Assembly (NCBI GenBank): GCA_900239685.1
Contig: OENT01000787.1
Location: 1-64,000, forward strand
Origin: Rotaria macrura
Taxonomy: Eukaryota > Rotifera > Eurotatoria > Philodinida > Philodinidae
Length of the DNA: 64,000 nt
Direction of reading: 5' to 3'
Shown here: positions 26,901 to 37,100 of the stretch, one piece after another
How the letters are laid out: each line of letters starts with the position of its first letter
Numbering within the stretch: the stretch's first letter is position 1
Program-made: the position numbers and the translations under genes
The notes under the pieces: generated by a model
What the model saw: the letters and a program-made list of their open reading frames with translations, nothing else
What the model was told of the DNA's origin: nothing
Databases searched by the model: none

Positions 26901-29027
26901 GGGGTTGTTATCTTTCTTTCTTTTTTTCCTCCTTTCTTGCTACTGATGCTAAAGGAGAAGAAGAAAAATGGCGGTCGACAATCGGATAAATATGAATCCG
27001 TAGGCGGACGAACAACATTTGTTGACAATATAAAGACAAAAAAAAAGAAAGATATGTTGCTTTTTATTGATCTCAAGGGCTGTCTATTATAGGTCTATTC
27101 TATTGTTAATAAGCCAAACGAAAGAAGATCATGACCATAAATACGAACAACAGCGAGGTACTTATCTTTCTTGTGTTCTTTTCATTGATGGTAAAAGAGC
27201 ATTCACAAAGCAGATGCTAAGCAAAAACGTTAAAAATAATATTATGTATAAAGCAAAAAAATAAAGACGATGTACTCTTTGCTATATGAATACTGTCTGT
27301 AAAATAGAAGCATGAGCGTGTGGTAGGTAGGATTCGAGTGTATCGGTTTGAAAATAATAAATTTTAAAACATAAATAATAATTGTTTTCAAATTGTAATA
27401 GTGAATTTCTTACCGTATTTTTTCATAAAAGTTGGAGGGATAAATAGTTCAGCAGAGCAAGTTGCTTTTCCCCAAGAATTTTCAGCATGTAGACTATATT
27501 TGCCAACATCCTCGAAACGAACATTATGTATAAGTAATGTATAAGTATCATTAAAAACATTTTGTTTATAGCGTTGCGTATTTCCTAGATGGTTTATTGG
27601 TGATCCATTGAATAACCAGAAGACCTTAAAAAGAATACGATTACATCTATTGCGTTACTATAATAAAAAGTTTACATTTAACGGTTGTGTACCACTAAGT
27701 CGAGCTTCAAATTTGATTGTTGAACCAATAGATGCTTTTTGATCATTAAAAACTTGAAGAAATTCAGGTGAATAACCGCGTGTTTCAATTATCATGGGCT
27801 CAGGAACGATATTTATTGGTAAAACATTTACTATTGCTGAACATTTGGCTTCACCTTCTGCATTGAATGCTTTAACCTGATAAAGGCCAGCATCGTTCAT
27901 AAGTAATCGTGGTATTTCTAATATAAATGTATCATTTTCAGTTCGAATCTTAAGATAGAAGAAGAGAATCATTTTTATTCGTCTAATCTCGACTATACAA
28001 TCTATGGAAAAATATCATACTTTATGATGGTTCGTATTTTTTATTGGTTGATTATCTTTAAACCATACAACTTGAGATTTTGATTGTCCATTTACACGTA
28101 CTTGACAAAGAAGTTTTTCACCTTCCTGACATGTTTGATCTTGTAATGATTGTGTAAAAACGGGTAATGAGCGAGTTGATTGGAGACGATCACGAAATGT
28201 TTGCGTGTTATTTGATTCTATATTAACTTGACAAACAGACTCAGCTTGTCCCATCGAATTAACAGCTGTTATACGATATGTTCCTGCATCGTTCTCTTGT
28301 TCACATCGATCTTTCATTAATTTACATAATTGTCCATCAAAGGTTATTGTTAAATCACGTGAATTTTTAAGTGGAATATTATTGTGATACCAAATAATCT
28401 TAAAATTCAAGAATATAACGAAAATTGAAAACAAAACTAATTTTCTATTCCTACTTCAGGTTCAGGATGTGCAGTGATTGCAGCATGTAACTTTAATTTT
28501 TCTCCTTCATTTATTGTTACATCAGTAAGTGGTCGAACAACCATCGGTTTACATGGCGTATCGGACATTTCTGATTCTCTTGAAATCAAAAATAAGACAT
28601 GTTATATGTTAATTTACAAGGTGTTGTTTTCGGGCTTCGATTAACTTACGGTGTTCGACAAAAGAATTCTTCAACATATAATTCTGTCAGTGAGCGTGCT
28701 TCACCGGAGGAATTACGAACTACAACTTCATATGAGCCTGTATCTTCTGGAAATGCTTCTTTAATTAATAGTGCTGTATAATCAACTTCTTTGACAACCT
28801 ACGTTCAGAAAAAGAATGATAATTGTTTGATTTTCCTAAGAACAAACCTTGAAATCTCGTGAAATGCCGAGTGCTTCAAAATCAATAGGAATTCCATTTT
28901 TTAGCCATTGAATATCAATTTCGGGAGAAGCATCGAATCGACACGAAAGTTTAACTGGTTGTCCTTCACGTATCAAGTAAGATGCTTTCAACGATTCAGT
29001 AAAACGTGGCTCGCGCACCGATAACAT
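492..29027 (-). CDS. Giant titin/kettin-like muscle Ig protein (3' end outside window)
   Basis: Structural sarcomere protein of the titin/kettin (Sallimus) class, inferred from 23 complete I-set Ig domains plus the first half of a 24th. I join 36 exons, listed 5' to 3' by high-low coordinate: 29027-28848, 28798-28650, 28578-28455, 28398-28021, 27948-27676, 27624-27414, 26429-26343, 25918-24083, 24023-22200, 19368-18979, 18916-18716, 18659-18172, 17934-17661, 17309-16862, 16764-16622, 16543-16374, 15443-15312, 15256-15125, 15066-14788, 14722-14415, 13544-13135, 13072-12405, 11616-10972, 10902-10480, 9165-7720, 7661-7544, 6991-6624, 6564-6354, 6293-6034, 5976-5488, 4974-4588, 4530-4042, 3079-2693, 2636-2148, 1419-1033, 980-492. 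All phases close, giving 5,231 codons. The Ig domains show the strand-C W and the D-x-G-x-Y motif near strand F. No fibronectin III or kinase domain is in the window. The start ATG at 29027 sits one base after an AG acceptor, so a 5' untranslated exon or a further coding exon upstream is possible. The exact family member is uncertain. Confidence 0.92.
6034..12520 (-). other. Ig10-Ig16 block and start of Ig17 of the giant Ig protein, including a 1,446-bp multi-Ig exon
   Basis: Ig10 to Ig16 alternate with linkers carrying one to three ID..(F/Y)(V/L)xPxxFxxL(E/D) motifs. Exon 9165-7720 is the largest of this block at 482 codons. It holds the second half of Ig12, complete Ig13 and Ig14 and the first half of Ig15 without interruption. 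Ig11 (in 11616-10972) also lacks the strand-C intron. Ig15 is split over three exons (9165-7720, 7661-7544, 6991-6624). The last exon of the block (6293-6034) encodes a two-motif linker and the first half of Ig17. Intron 9166-10479 is 1.3 kb. Near 10375-10415 it contains a short stretch resembling the end of an Ig first-half exon (IDGKPR), perhaps a relic. Confidence 0.82.
12405..13544 (-). repeat. Ig-free tandem array of a ~34-residue linker motif in the giant Ig protein
   Basis: Exons 13544-13135 and 13072-12405 encode eleven consecutive copies of a motif close to (I/V)DE(T/S)x(I/Y)VNPxAF(R/K)YLE(R/A), at a spacing of about 25-37 residues. Examples are SIDETPIITPEAFRYLER, LIDETPIVNPDAFRYLER and TVDESSYVNPQAFKYLEA. 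A twelfth copy precedes the array in the exon 14722-14415. Between copies the sequence is K/E/R/P-rich. No Ig domain interrupts the array until Ig10 begins at about 12520. Elsewhere in the gene the same motif occurs once or twice in each inter-Ig linker, so the array looks like an expanded linker. Confidence 0.85.
14788..19368 (-). other. Central block of the giant Ig protein: Ig5-Ig8 and start of Ig9, with Q/T-rich linkers
   Basis: Ig5 is split over 19368-18979 and 18916-18716 (EIIWDKDG, DDQGYYTC). It is preceded by a run of eight Thr from a (GTT)n tract at about 19227-19255. A 162-residue Q/T/Y-rich linker exon (18659-18172) leads to Ig6 (17934-17661; IQWYHH, DSGQVWC). A second Q-rich linker in 17309-16862 leads to Ig7, which ends in 16764-16622. 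A charged linker exon (16543-16374) leads to Ig8 (15443-15000). The linkers look disordered and match no family I recognise. The first ID-type linker motif (SGIDETSYVEPDAFKYIE) appears after Ig8, in 15066-14788, which also encodes the first half of Ig9. Confidence 0.8.
19369..22199 (-). other. 2.8-kb intron of the giant Ig protein gene
   Basis: The flanking splice sites join in phase (donor after 22200, acceptor before 19368). I see no conserved exon, RNA gene or long repeat inside, only AT-rich sequence. Confidence 0.7.
22200..26429 (-). other. Non-Ig repeat region of the giant Ig protein, about 1,250 residues
   Basis: Three exons (26429-26343, 25918-24083, 24023-22200) encode about 1,250 residues with no Ig fold, rich in S, T, P, E, H and I. 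The 5' large exon repeats a unit of roughly 65-75 residues that includes HSTTI(V/I)K followed later by G(E/Q)HE(I/L)(K/R)(I/L)(I/L)D(K/R)P and a VEL-like strand with a KP. The 3' large exon repeats a shorter unit of roughly 40 residues centred on SST(T/S), for example DSSTTFRL, NSTSTMIAD, DSSTTLLAN, ESSSTLILE, followed by an L-x-T-(K/E)-P-I tail. The ATG at 26439 is not the gene start. An AG ten bases inside it (acceptor before 26429) joins in phase to the Ig4 exon. Confidence 0.75.
26130..26196. repeat. AC/AT-rich microsatellite tract
   Basis: CA repeats, then TCTA-type units, then an (AT)n run, within the intron between exons 26429-26343 and 25918-24083 side of the giant Ig gene (27.4-26.4 kb flank). 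Confidence 0.6.
27414..29027 (-). other. N-terminal block of the giant Ig protein: Ig1-Ig4
   Basis: Six exons encode four Ig domains. Ig1 spans 29027-28650, Ig2 28578-28150, Ig3 about 28190-27800 and Ig4 about 27790-27430. Each has a WxK/H/F strand-C core (WLKNG, WYHNN, WFKDN, WLFNG) and a DxGxY-type strand-F motif (DTGSY, DAGTY, DAGLY, DVGKY). Unlike the later Ig domains, these follow each other with short linkers and lack the repeated ID..xVxPxxF..LE linker motif. A close-packed N-terminal Ig group that would sit near the Z-disc is normal for titin-class proteins; the location is inference. Confidence 0.85.
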
Positions 29028-32000
29028 ACTAATGCCTTCAAACAAAAAGAAAACATTAAAATTATCGAAATCAGTAATCTTCTGTTAATTTTTTTTTTTA
29101 GTTTCTATTCATCTAAAGACAACGAGACTGACATAAACAAGCTAACTATTTGTCGTCTAACCTAATAACGCGTTTATCCATCATCACAACTCAAGGAGAC
29201 CTCAGACGGCTTGAATATAGAATAGAAAAGACAATACCGCAGTACTCAGTTTTACGTATACAAAAGAAGATGTTATCATTATAGAAAACCATTGGGTGTC
29301 TCCTATCGTCTCCTGTTTGTCTTTTCTTCTTCTCTTACTTCTTCATATGCCATAGCGAAAAAAGAACCGGATAATGCATGTTTTTCTTTTTTTTTTCTCA
29401 ATCTTTTTTTTACCATATTGCTATTGATTAGATACGATGTCAAAATCAGTTATTCATATAACATTACAACGAAAAAAATTGTTTCCTTCTGCTGTCCAGA
29501 CCTAAGTGTCAAACAATATTGCTTTTACCTTCATACAATTCAATATCATGGCTTTGTTAAACAACAGATGGCATTTATATCTTGAAATATAACTGCTGAA
29601 CCAACATATGTATTGTGGAAATGTAATGGTTCGGTAAACGTTAGAGTATAATGATGTTGATATATTTATTGTCAGCACTCCATCAAGGATATTCGTACTA
29701 GAATTAGATAACTAGATAGATATGAATATTTTCCTTTGTATATATATAAATATATACATATATATGCATTTATTGAAACATATTGAGAATTTATATGAGA
29801 CATATATCGAATAAATTAAAAATCTAGATGAATCGCATAAATAGTGTCGACAACAGGGAAAAAAAGAATAATAATCTTATCAGATTATTTGTAGAGATGA
29901 AGCTGAGAGATTTCTGTTTCTTTTTCTTAAACTCTATGTAAACACATCTTTCAATTTACTAACTATTATATATTCCCATGATAATCAATACGTTATAGTA
30001 TTTCATTAAAAACAGTGTCAAAGACAAACACGAGAGAGAATACTAATATCAATCCATTAGTCAACGCTAATATTTTTCTTGTTATAAAATGTAACCGTCA
30101 TTTAACATGAATAGACGAACGATAAATTTTGTTTTTCTTCTTTAATTATATATACATTCCTTATCGAACTTCTACTCTAATGTGGTATCACTGAGAATGT
30201 AAGTTTATTATAAACAAGAATGCTTGAAAAAAAATAGTCGGATAAAAGGAAAACATGCTATGCTAGGCTTTTCTTGGCATCTACTGTTGAGTAAGACAAA
30301 TAGAAAGTATTCATGATTCTAACATTGTAGCACAAGAGAGCAAATAGTAAGAAATATAAAATTTCATATTTTCTTCCCAACTACTGTGTAATTCGGAGTC
30401 GTCATAATGACATTTGAGATTTTACGCTTCGCAACATATTCTTCTATGATAATATACCAAATACCGAGCTGATAGTTACGAATCGTCAATAATTAGAAAA
30501 GAATGACGTTGAATTAATACTAATCCATCCGTTAGAGTATTACATAAATGATTATTCTAGCATTGTAATAAGATAAATAGTTTGAATTATCACTATAATA
30601 ATCGTTGTTTGTACTTGAAAAATGAGATGATGACTTTTGAGTTAGATTCATGTAGATTACATAGAAATTGATGCAACGAATTCTTTTTTTCAGACAAGAG
30701 ATTGTAGCTTTGTTTAGAAAAAGTTTTTGCTACACATTTGAACGATTTCTTATAAAGAGAAATAAGATGAATGGAAACAAAAGAAAATCTATCGTGCTAA
30801 GTTCTAAATGATGAAGCTATCGATCAGTCTTTCGTTTGTTTTTCAACTCTACAGTTAACTGTGATTCTTCATCAAAAAACGAACGCAATGAAGGCATCAT
30901 TATCGATGAATATTTTTTGTGCTAAATCAATTAGACAAACATCTCATGTACTATGTACAAATAAGGCATTCACAGTTCGTTTCATTGAACATCATAAACA
31001 TAGAGAGTCGCTTTGTCAATATAAGTATTAAACAAACGTTAATACAAACATACTTATATACATGTAGAAAAAGACGTTACGTTACATTTCTCATTTGAAG
31101 GTCAACCACGAATCTTTTTCTCTTCTTTTCTATGGCAAGAACCTTGTCTGAGTTGACGAGTGAAAGAAAACTCTTGTCTGATGGATCAAGAAAAGTAATA
31201 ATCTAGACACAATAAGTCGAAGAACGTCGATTAGTGTAAGCACACACCAAATAGCTTTGATTATCGATGAAAACAATTCTCATAATAATCGTACTACTTG
31301 GTCGGAAATCTCTATCAAAACAGACATAAAACAAGAAAATGCGTTGGCACAAAACGAATAAGAAAATTGTATGTCATTAATAAAGGTGACGTTGAAGCAA
31401 TCACGAACATCCGATCTCATTAGTTTGCTTTTCGATCATTTTTATCGCGATTAAAGAAAAGAATCATATGAAAACAGATATAATGCAGTTGCATCCCTTC
31501 TACAAACATATCTATGGTCACGTGTCCCGTTACATTGATATCAATATAGAGTAATCATATATGGTAAACATGTAAGTATTGATAAGTACGAACAGTAGAT
31601 CGAGAGGTACTGATACGTTGAAACCATATATCCATAGATATATGACAACAGTTAGAGAACGATTATTGAATTTTAGTGAAAGTTCGTGTGATTTACGAAA
31701 GGAACGATGATAACACCAACATTTATTTATAGACCTTGAGAAACTTAAAAATATTCTATGCAATAAAGATGGAATGGGTGGAAATCTTCATACTTTTGAA
31801 GTTTAGTGATTGATATTGATGTTTTCATTGATCCAATACTGTTATTTTGAGTAATTAATCAGAATTATTGTATTAACTTGAGTCTAAAATTCATTTAATT
31901 CAATCAATTTGAAATCTGTCAAATCCTATGTTCACTCGAGATTTGGAAAACTCATTTCTTTTTCACGTTTTTGATTCGTTTACATAAACTTGATGAATAC

Positions 32001-34136
32001 TGAGGCTTAATTAAGAAAATTTCGACTATCTACATGAATTATAAAAGCTGACAAGTCCTTTTTCATCCTAGTAGCGTATCAATCGTACAACGATGAATAG
32101 TCACCGTCTTGTTTTGTTCAACCACATAGGATCATTGTTGGAATTACAATATTGAGAATGATAAATAATAAGAAATAGTTCAGATTGAAAGAATAATTAC
32201 TTCTTCAAATAATTAGATATAAGAAAAAGAAAAACTAGACAATGCTTCAGCATCGATCATCGAATATGAACCATCGTTGAAACTTGACAATCTCAAGTAA
32301 CAATTATCTATGTGAAATGAAATCTTCTGAATACTCGAACGGCTAAAAACGAATCGAGTTTTAGAATGAAACTTCAGATTAGAATATTTCCATTTAGTTT
32401 TTCTTGTTTTAGCTGTGCTCAAGGCTAACGTCAATTAAATGCTTACAGACCTAACACAAGGTCTAACAATAGTTCTTTCCTAATATTTTTTCGTATGTCC
32501 TTGGTCTCTATCCGATACATTGTGTTATAACTTATAGATTAGAAAGCAACGATTTTTCATTAGTTCCAAGAACTTTAGAAAGCAAACAGAAACCGGTAAT
32601 CGTGTAAGATACAAAGATGGATCTTGAACATTGTATTTTGGTAGGTTTATTTAAATTCACTAATGCAGGAAAAAACAGAGAGTAGTTCGTAGGGGAATGC
32701 GACATAGTAGTTATACACTGAAGATTAATTTTACAGTAGACATAAATTGCTTTTCATTGATACTGCCAGTAACGGTGTCCATCACAATTTTGTGTTTAGA
32801 TTTTCATCGAAACTACTGAAAAACTATCAATTTATCCTATAATCACATTGTTAATACATTTGATAGTGTTTTGTGCTTCATTCAACAACAATTTCCTCAC
32901 TGTTCGTCATTTAAAAATTAAAGAAAAGATAAATAAATATGTTTTCAATGTTTTATCTCGATACTTTTTAGAGATGCAACATAGACGCTAAGGAAGATAC
33001 ACAAAAAAAAAAGAATAAAATAACAGCGTAAGGTCGTAGTTACCGACGGTATTAGTCTCTAATCGTGTTTGGATAACATGAAGAAAAACTATGCAAGACA
33101 AATTGCGTTACTTGTCAAGTTAATAAGTTGCAGACATCGAGACATTTTAACACTAGAGTATACGAATTACTTTTACTTTAATGCAAGTATAAAGAATTCA
33201 ACATATTGTCTGAGATGATCAACAACATCACAGCATAGTCGAAGTTGTACTTTATATTTTACAAGATCTCAACACATACTTAGTAGTTATTGTCTCTTCG
33301 AAGAAATTACGTCTTGTACGGGATATGAACAATTATAGTTCATGCATAAGATTTATCGGAATGGATATTATTGTTTACATAATTGTAGAAGTGAGTGAGA
33401 ACGAATTCATGACAATATTTCGATTAAAGAAAACAATCCATCCGAGAGTCTACACTATCATTAAAAAGAAACGTATCAGAACGATGCTGAAAATCACTAA
33501 CATTAATACATTTAAAAATATTTGTCTTCACGATTGTATAATCATATGCCGTTATAGGTCATGAATCATTTTTCAAAAGAATTCAATACATGAGAAGTTG
33601 CTCTTCTATTTCAAACAGATAATAAAATCAATAAAACTGTATCAACTAGCAAGATTTTGAAACAATAAAAATGATTAGTTTTTGTTTTTGTCATTTAAAA
33701 CGAATCAGTTATTCATAATTCATTTAACATCTGAAAATTTATACGAATTCACCATATTAAAATCTATAGAGTCGTGTTAGCTTTAATTTGAATGAATAGT
33801 TCTAGATTATCCTAAAAGAAATAACTCTTCTTGGATAAAATAACAGATGTTAGCTAAATCATCAACTGTAAAGGATAACTTTATTTAGATTATTTTAAAA
33901 AAAAATATGCATACACATAAATAATTACAGGTAGAAAAAAATATATAAACTGGAGAAATATAACATTTTCTTAATCTAAAATAAATGGAACACTGAAGTA
34001 TGATATTTTGTTTTTGATCATTGATTGGACTGTACAAGTAAATGAGTGGTTTCAGCAGCTTCGAAAATCTTTCGAAAAATCAATCGAAAAACAAAGTAAA
34101 ATAATTGGAAACTTTCGAATGGGCGTCAATATTTAC
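29028..34136. other. Noncoding stretch between the giant Ig gene and the PLC-like gene
   Basis: Very AT-rich sequence with no exon I can support, except for a possible terminal mini-exon of the upstream gene at 33854-33865 (acceptor-like TTTACAG followed by four codons ending in TAG). It presumably contains the promoter and 5' untranslated region of the giant Ig gene near 29.0-29.3 kb and the 3' end of the PLC-like gene near 34.0 kb. I recognise no specific promoter element. Confidence 0.5.
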
Positions 34137-37100
34137 CTGTTGAATAGTTATTTTTGCATCTTGTATAGCTTTACTCAATAGATCAGCTTGGCCATGTAAT
34201 AGAGCAAGATTGTATGAAAAATTATCGATAGCTTTAGTGAATTTTTTTCCACGTAAACCATTTGTTTCGAGTAACCTTGGAATATCTTTACTTACTTCGG
34301 ATATTTCATTTTGAACACTGATTAACTACATACATGAAAGAACGAATCCATATTCAATATGAATGTAAAGAAATAGATATATTTTTCGTACCTTTTCATG
34401 TATCATTATACCATTATCTATTAACACTCGGCATTGAGTAATTACCTAAATTGTTTAATATTTATTTAAATTTTTGGGAAATGAAAAAATAATCATTGAA
34501 ATTTCTATTTACTTCTTCTAGAGCAACAACGCTTTGACGAGATAATTCCGGTAATATAGCAGAACATTCAAATATCGGTATCTGAATAAAGAAAAAGTTT
34601 TCAAATGCGTATGTACAAGATTAAAAACATGTAACTTAGTCCATGACAACATACATCAGATTGATTTCGTATAGCTACAGCACCAATAACATTTGCTTTT
34701 TGTAATCGACTAGCAATTTTTCTCACACATTGTTTGACATTTGATATATCAGGTAAACCGCACATTTCATTTAATCCATAGAGACTTTGTTCAACAGCAT
34801 TACGATATTCAAATGCTGTTTCTAACGGTTGAATGACCGACTACATATGAAGAAATAAGACATTCATTGAAGTAAATAAGAAACAAATATTTTCATTTTT
34901 CTTGTTACTTTGAATAAATCATCAAGTTGTTTATGATATACTGATCGAAACGAAGCAATACGTAATTTACGACGTATTAACGAATGGTGATATCGTGCTA
35001 TCGATCGACGAGGTTTCTGTATAAAAAGATAAAGAAAAATATTGATTTATATATAAACTTGAACGTGTAGATGATAGAAAAACATACAACAGATAGAGAT
35101 TTGCTATTAATAACAATATGAACAAATAGATAAGCATTAGCAATGAGATCTCCACCGATATTATGAAGATGAACGTGTCGATAGCCTGAAAAGTACAAGA
35201 TTAAATAAGACTAAAGAAAAAGAATTATTTTTTATAATTTTAATTAACCTGTTTGAATACATTCGAACGGTAATGTATATTGTCCAATAAAATCATAATC
35301 AAGCGAATCATCATCAAGTACAACAAATCGGACGAGTGCCAATTCAGGAAAAGCCATTTCGAATTCAAACGATTCATTAAATTGGGGATTCTCCGCTAAA
35401 TTATTTATAAAATGCGAAAAAAAGAAAATAAAAAAGTATATATATATATGAGCGAATTGCAACCTTTTGGCACGATTGACATTTTAAATATAGTCAATTA
35501 ATAACCATTTTTTTGCATTGATCGATTTAAGTGATTTGTCTTATTTATTACTTTGCTCTAAGCGTCTCACACGCATACCGAATTTCAGCTCTCTAGCGGA
35601 TACGACTGCTGACATATAAGGGATATATTACAAAAATAATAGCACCTTTTTGGAAACCCATTCAAAGAAAAAAAAATCTTCCGAGTGTAATTAAAGAAGA
35701 GAAAAAGTATGGAAATAGTTCAATTTGTGCATTATTTGATATTCAGCGAAAATATCTCATTTATTTGAATCTTTCTTTATATTCTCTAGTCTAACGTCCA
35801 CACTATTGTACAGACTCTTGTATAGGTTTATGTAGAGTGACACGTTGTGAAATCCAATTTCATCTGTGATAGAGAGCTGTCGTAACGCAGATCATATCAA
35901 AAGATTGGAGACTCCCATAGTTTCAAACTAACGGAAAAAATTCTCGGAGTGATATTTTTGAAAATTATCGATTTTGACGTAGACTTCTATAGCGGATGTA
36001 AAGCAAAATGTTATCGAAGTAGAAAAAATTTTAGTTTTCGACCTTTCACCATCCAGGAAAAATTTACAATATGCTGAAAAATGAAGACTGGTATTATTTT
36101 TTTAAATATTTAGAGTAGTAGCGCCTCTTTCTCGGAAAAAATGCCGAGTCTTACACATTCAAAAATAAATTGATTTTCTATTAAAATTTAACTCAGTTGA
36201 ATCTATTCAATAAATCTGAGTGACTTCTCGTCTGCCGTAGCTACACATTTTCCAAAAGAAGCTAGAGGACGATTCAAACGATTTCAGTGGACAAATTAAA
36301 TTTTACAATTGAACTGAGGGTTAAAAAGTCTATTTTCCTTAATATCTAATAAAGTCTTCGGAAAGTTTTGCAACGTAATACAGGCATAGATTGTAATAAA
36401 ATTCGATAGTCAGATCATGTCGAGACCTAATTTTATTTTTTTCGAGTCGATCGTACCAAAAATTTGCCATCCACTCTTATAAACAGATGAACTTACAATT
36501 ATGATAGATAGTTTTTGTTCGTACTTCATCTGTATCTCTTGGCACACCAAATATTTGAACGACAACATACGGATCGATTGAATTTGCTTTTAACTCAGCT
36601 TGTTCAGGTCGTGGTAGATGGATGGCACTAATTATCTATTTGAGATAAAATAAATAATTGAAAATATCAGCGAGAAAATCTTTATCTATTATTTTTCTAT
36701 TGAATTACTTTGATGTGAAATATTCGAGGTGTATTCGACGAATAAAGATTCGTAGATAATCTACCAGTTGCTATTGATGATGTTGCCGGTAGAGTTGTAC
36801 TGTCGGGTCTTAAGTAACTCGGTTTGAGAACATATCCACAGCCACCATTCGATAGGAAACGACCAGAATATACATCCATATATTTTCCAGCTGTTTGATA
36901 ATTCATTGACACTAAATAAAATTGTTTGTTTGTTAAATTATTATTCATGTAACTATTGATTAGACTTGACGAAATCAAATAATAATAATTGAGTTCAATT
37001 TACAGAAAAGGAACTTTTATGAAATTTGAGATCACAATGCTGAACATCAATTATTCATTTCAGAAAAAAACAAAACACTTTTATACGATCTTGAATTTTA

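Noticed and set aside
33325-33564. 79-codon plus-strand frame in the 29-34 kb noncoding stretch
   Set aside because: Composition is that of AT-rich random sequence (I, K, T, N), with no splice partners and no recognisable family.
35396-36496. Intron of the PLC-like gene considered as a transposon insertion
   Set aside because: I compared the ends for inverted repeats and found none, and there is no transposase-like frame.
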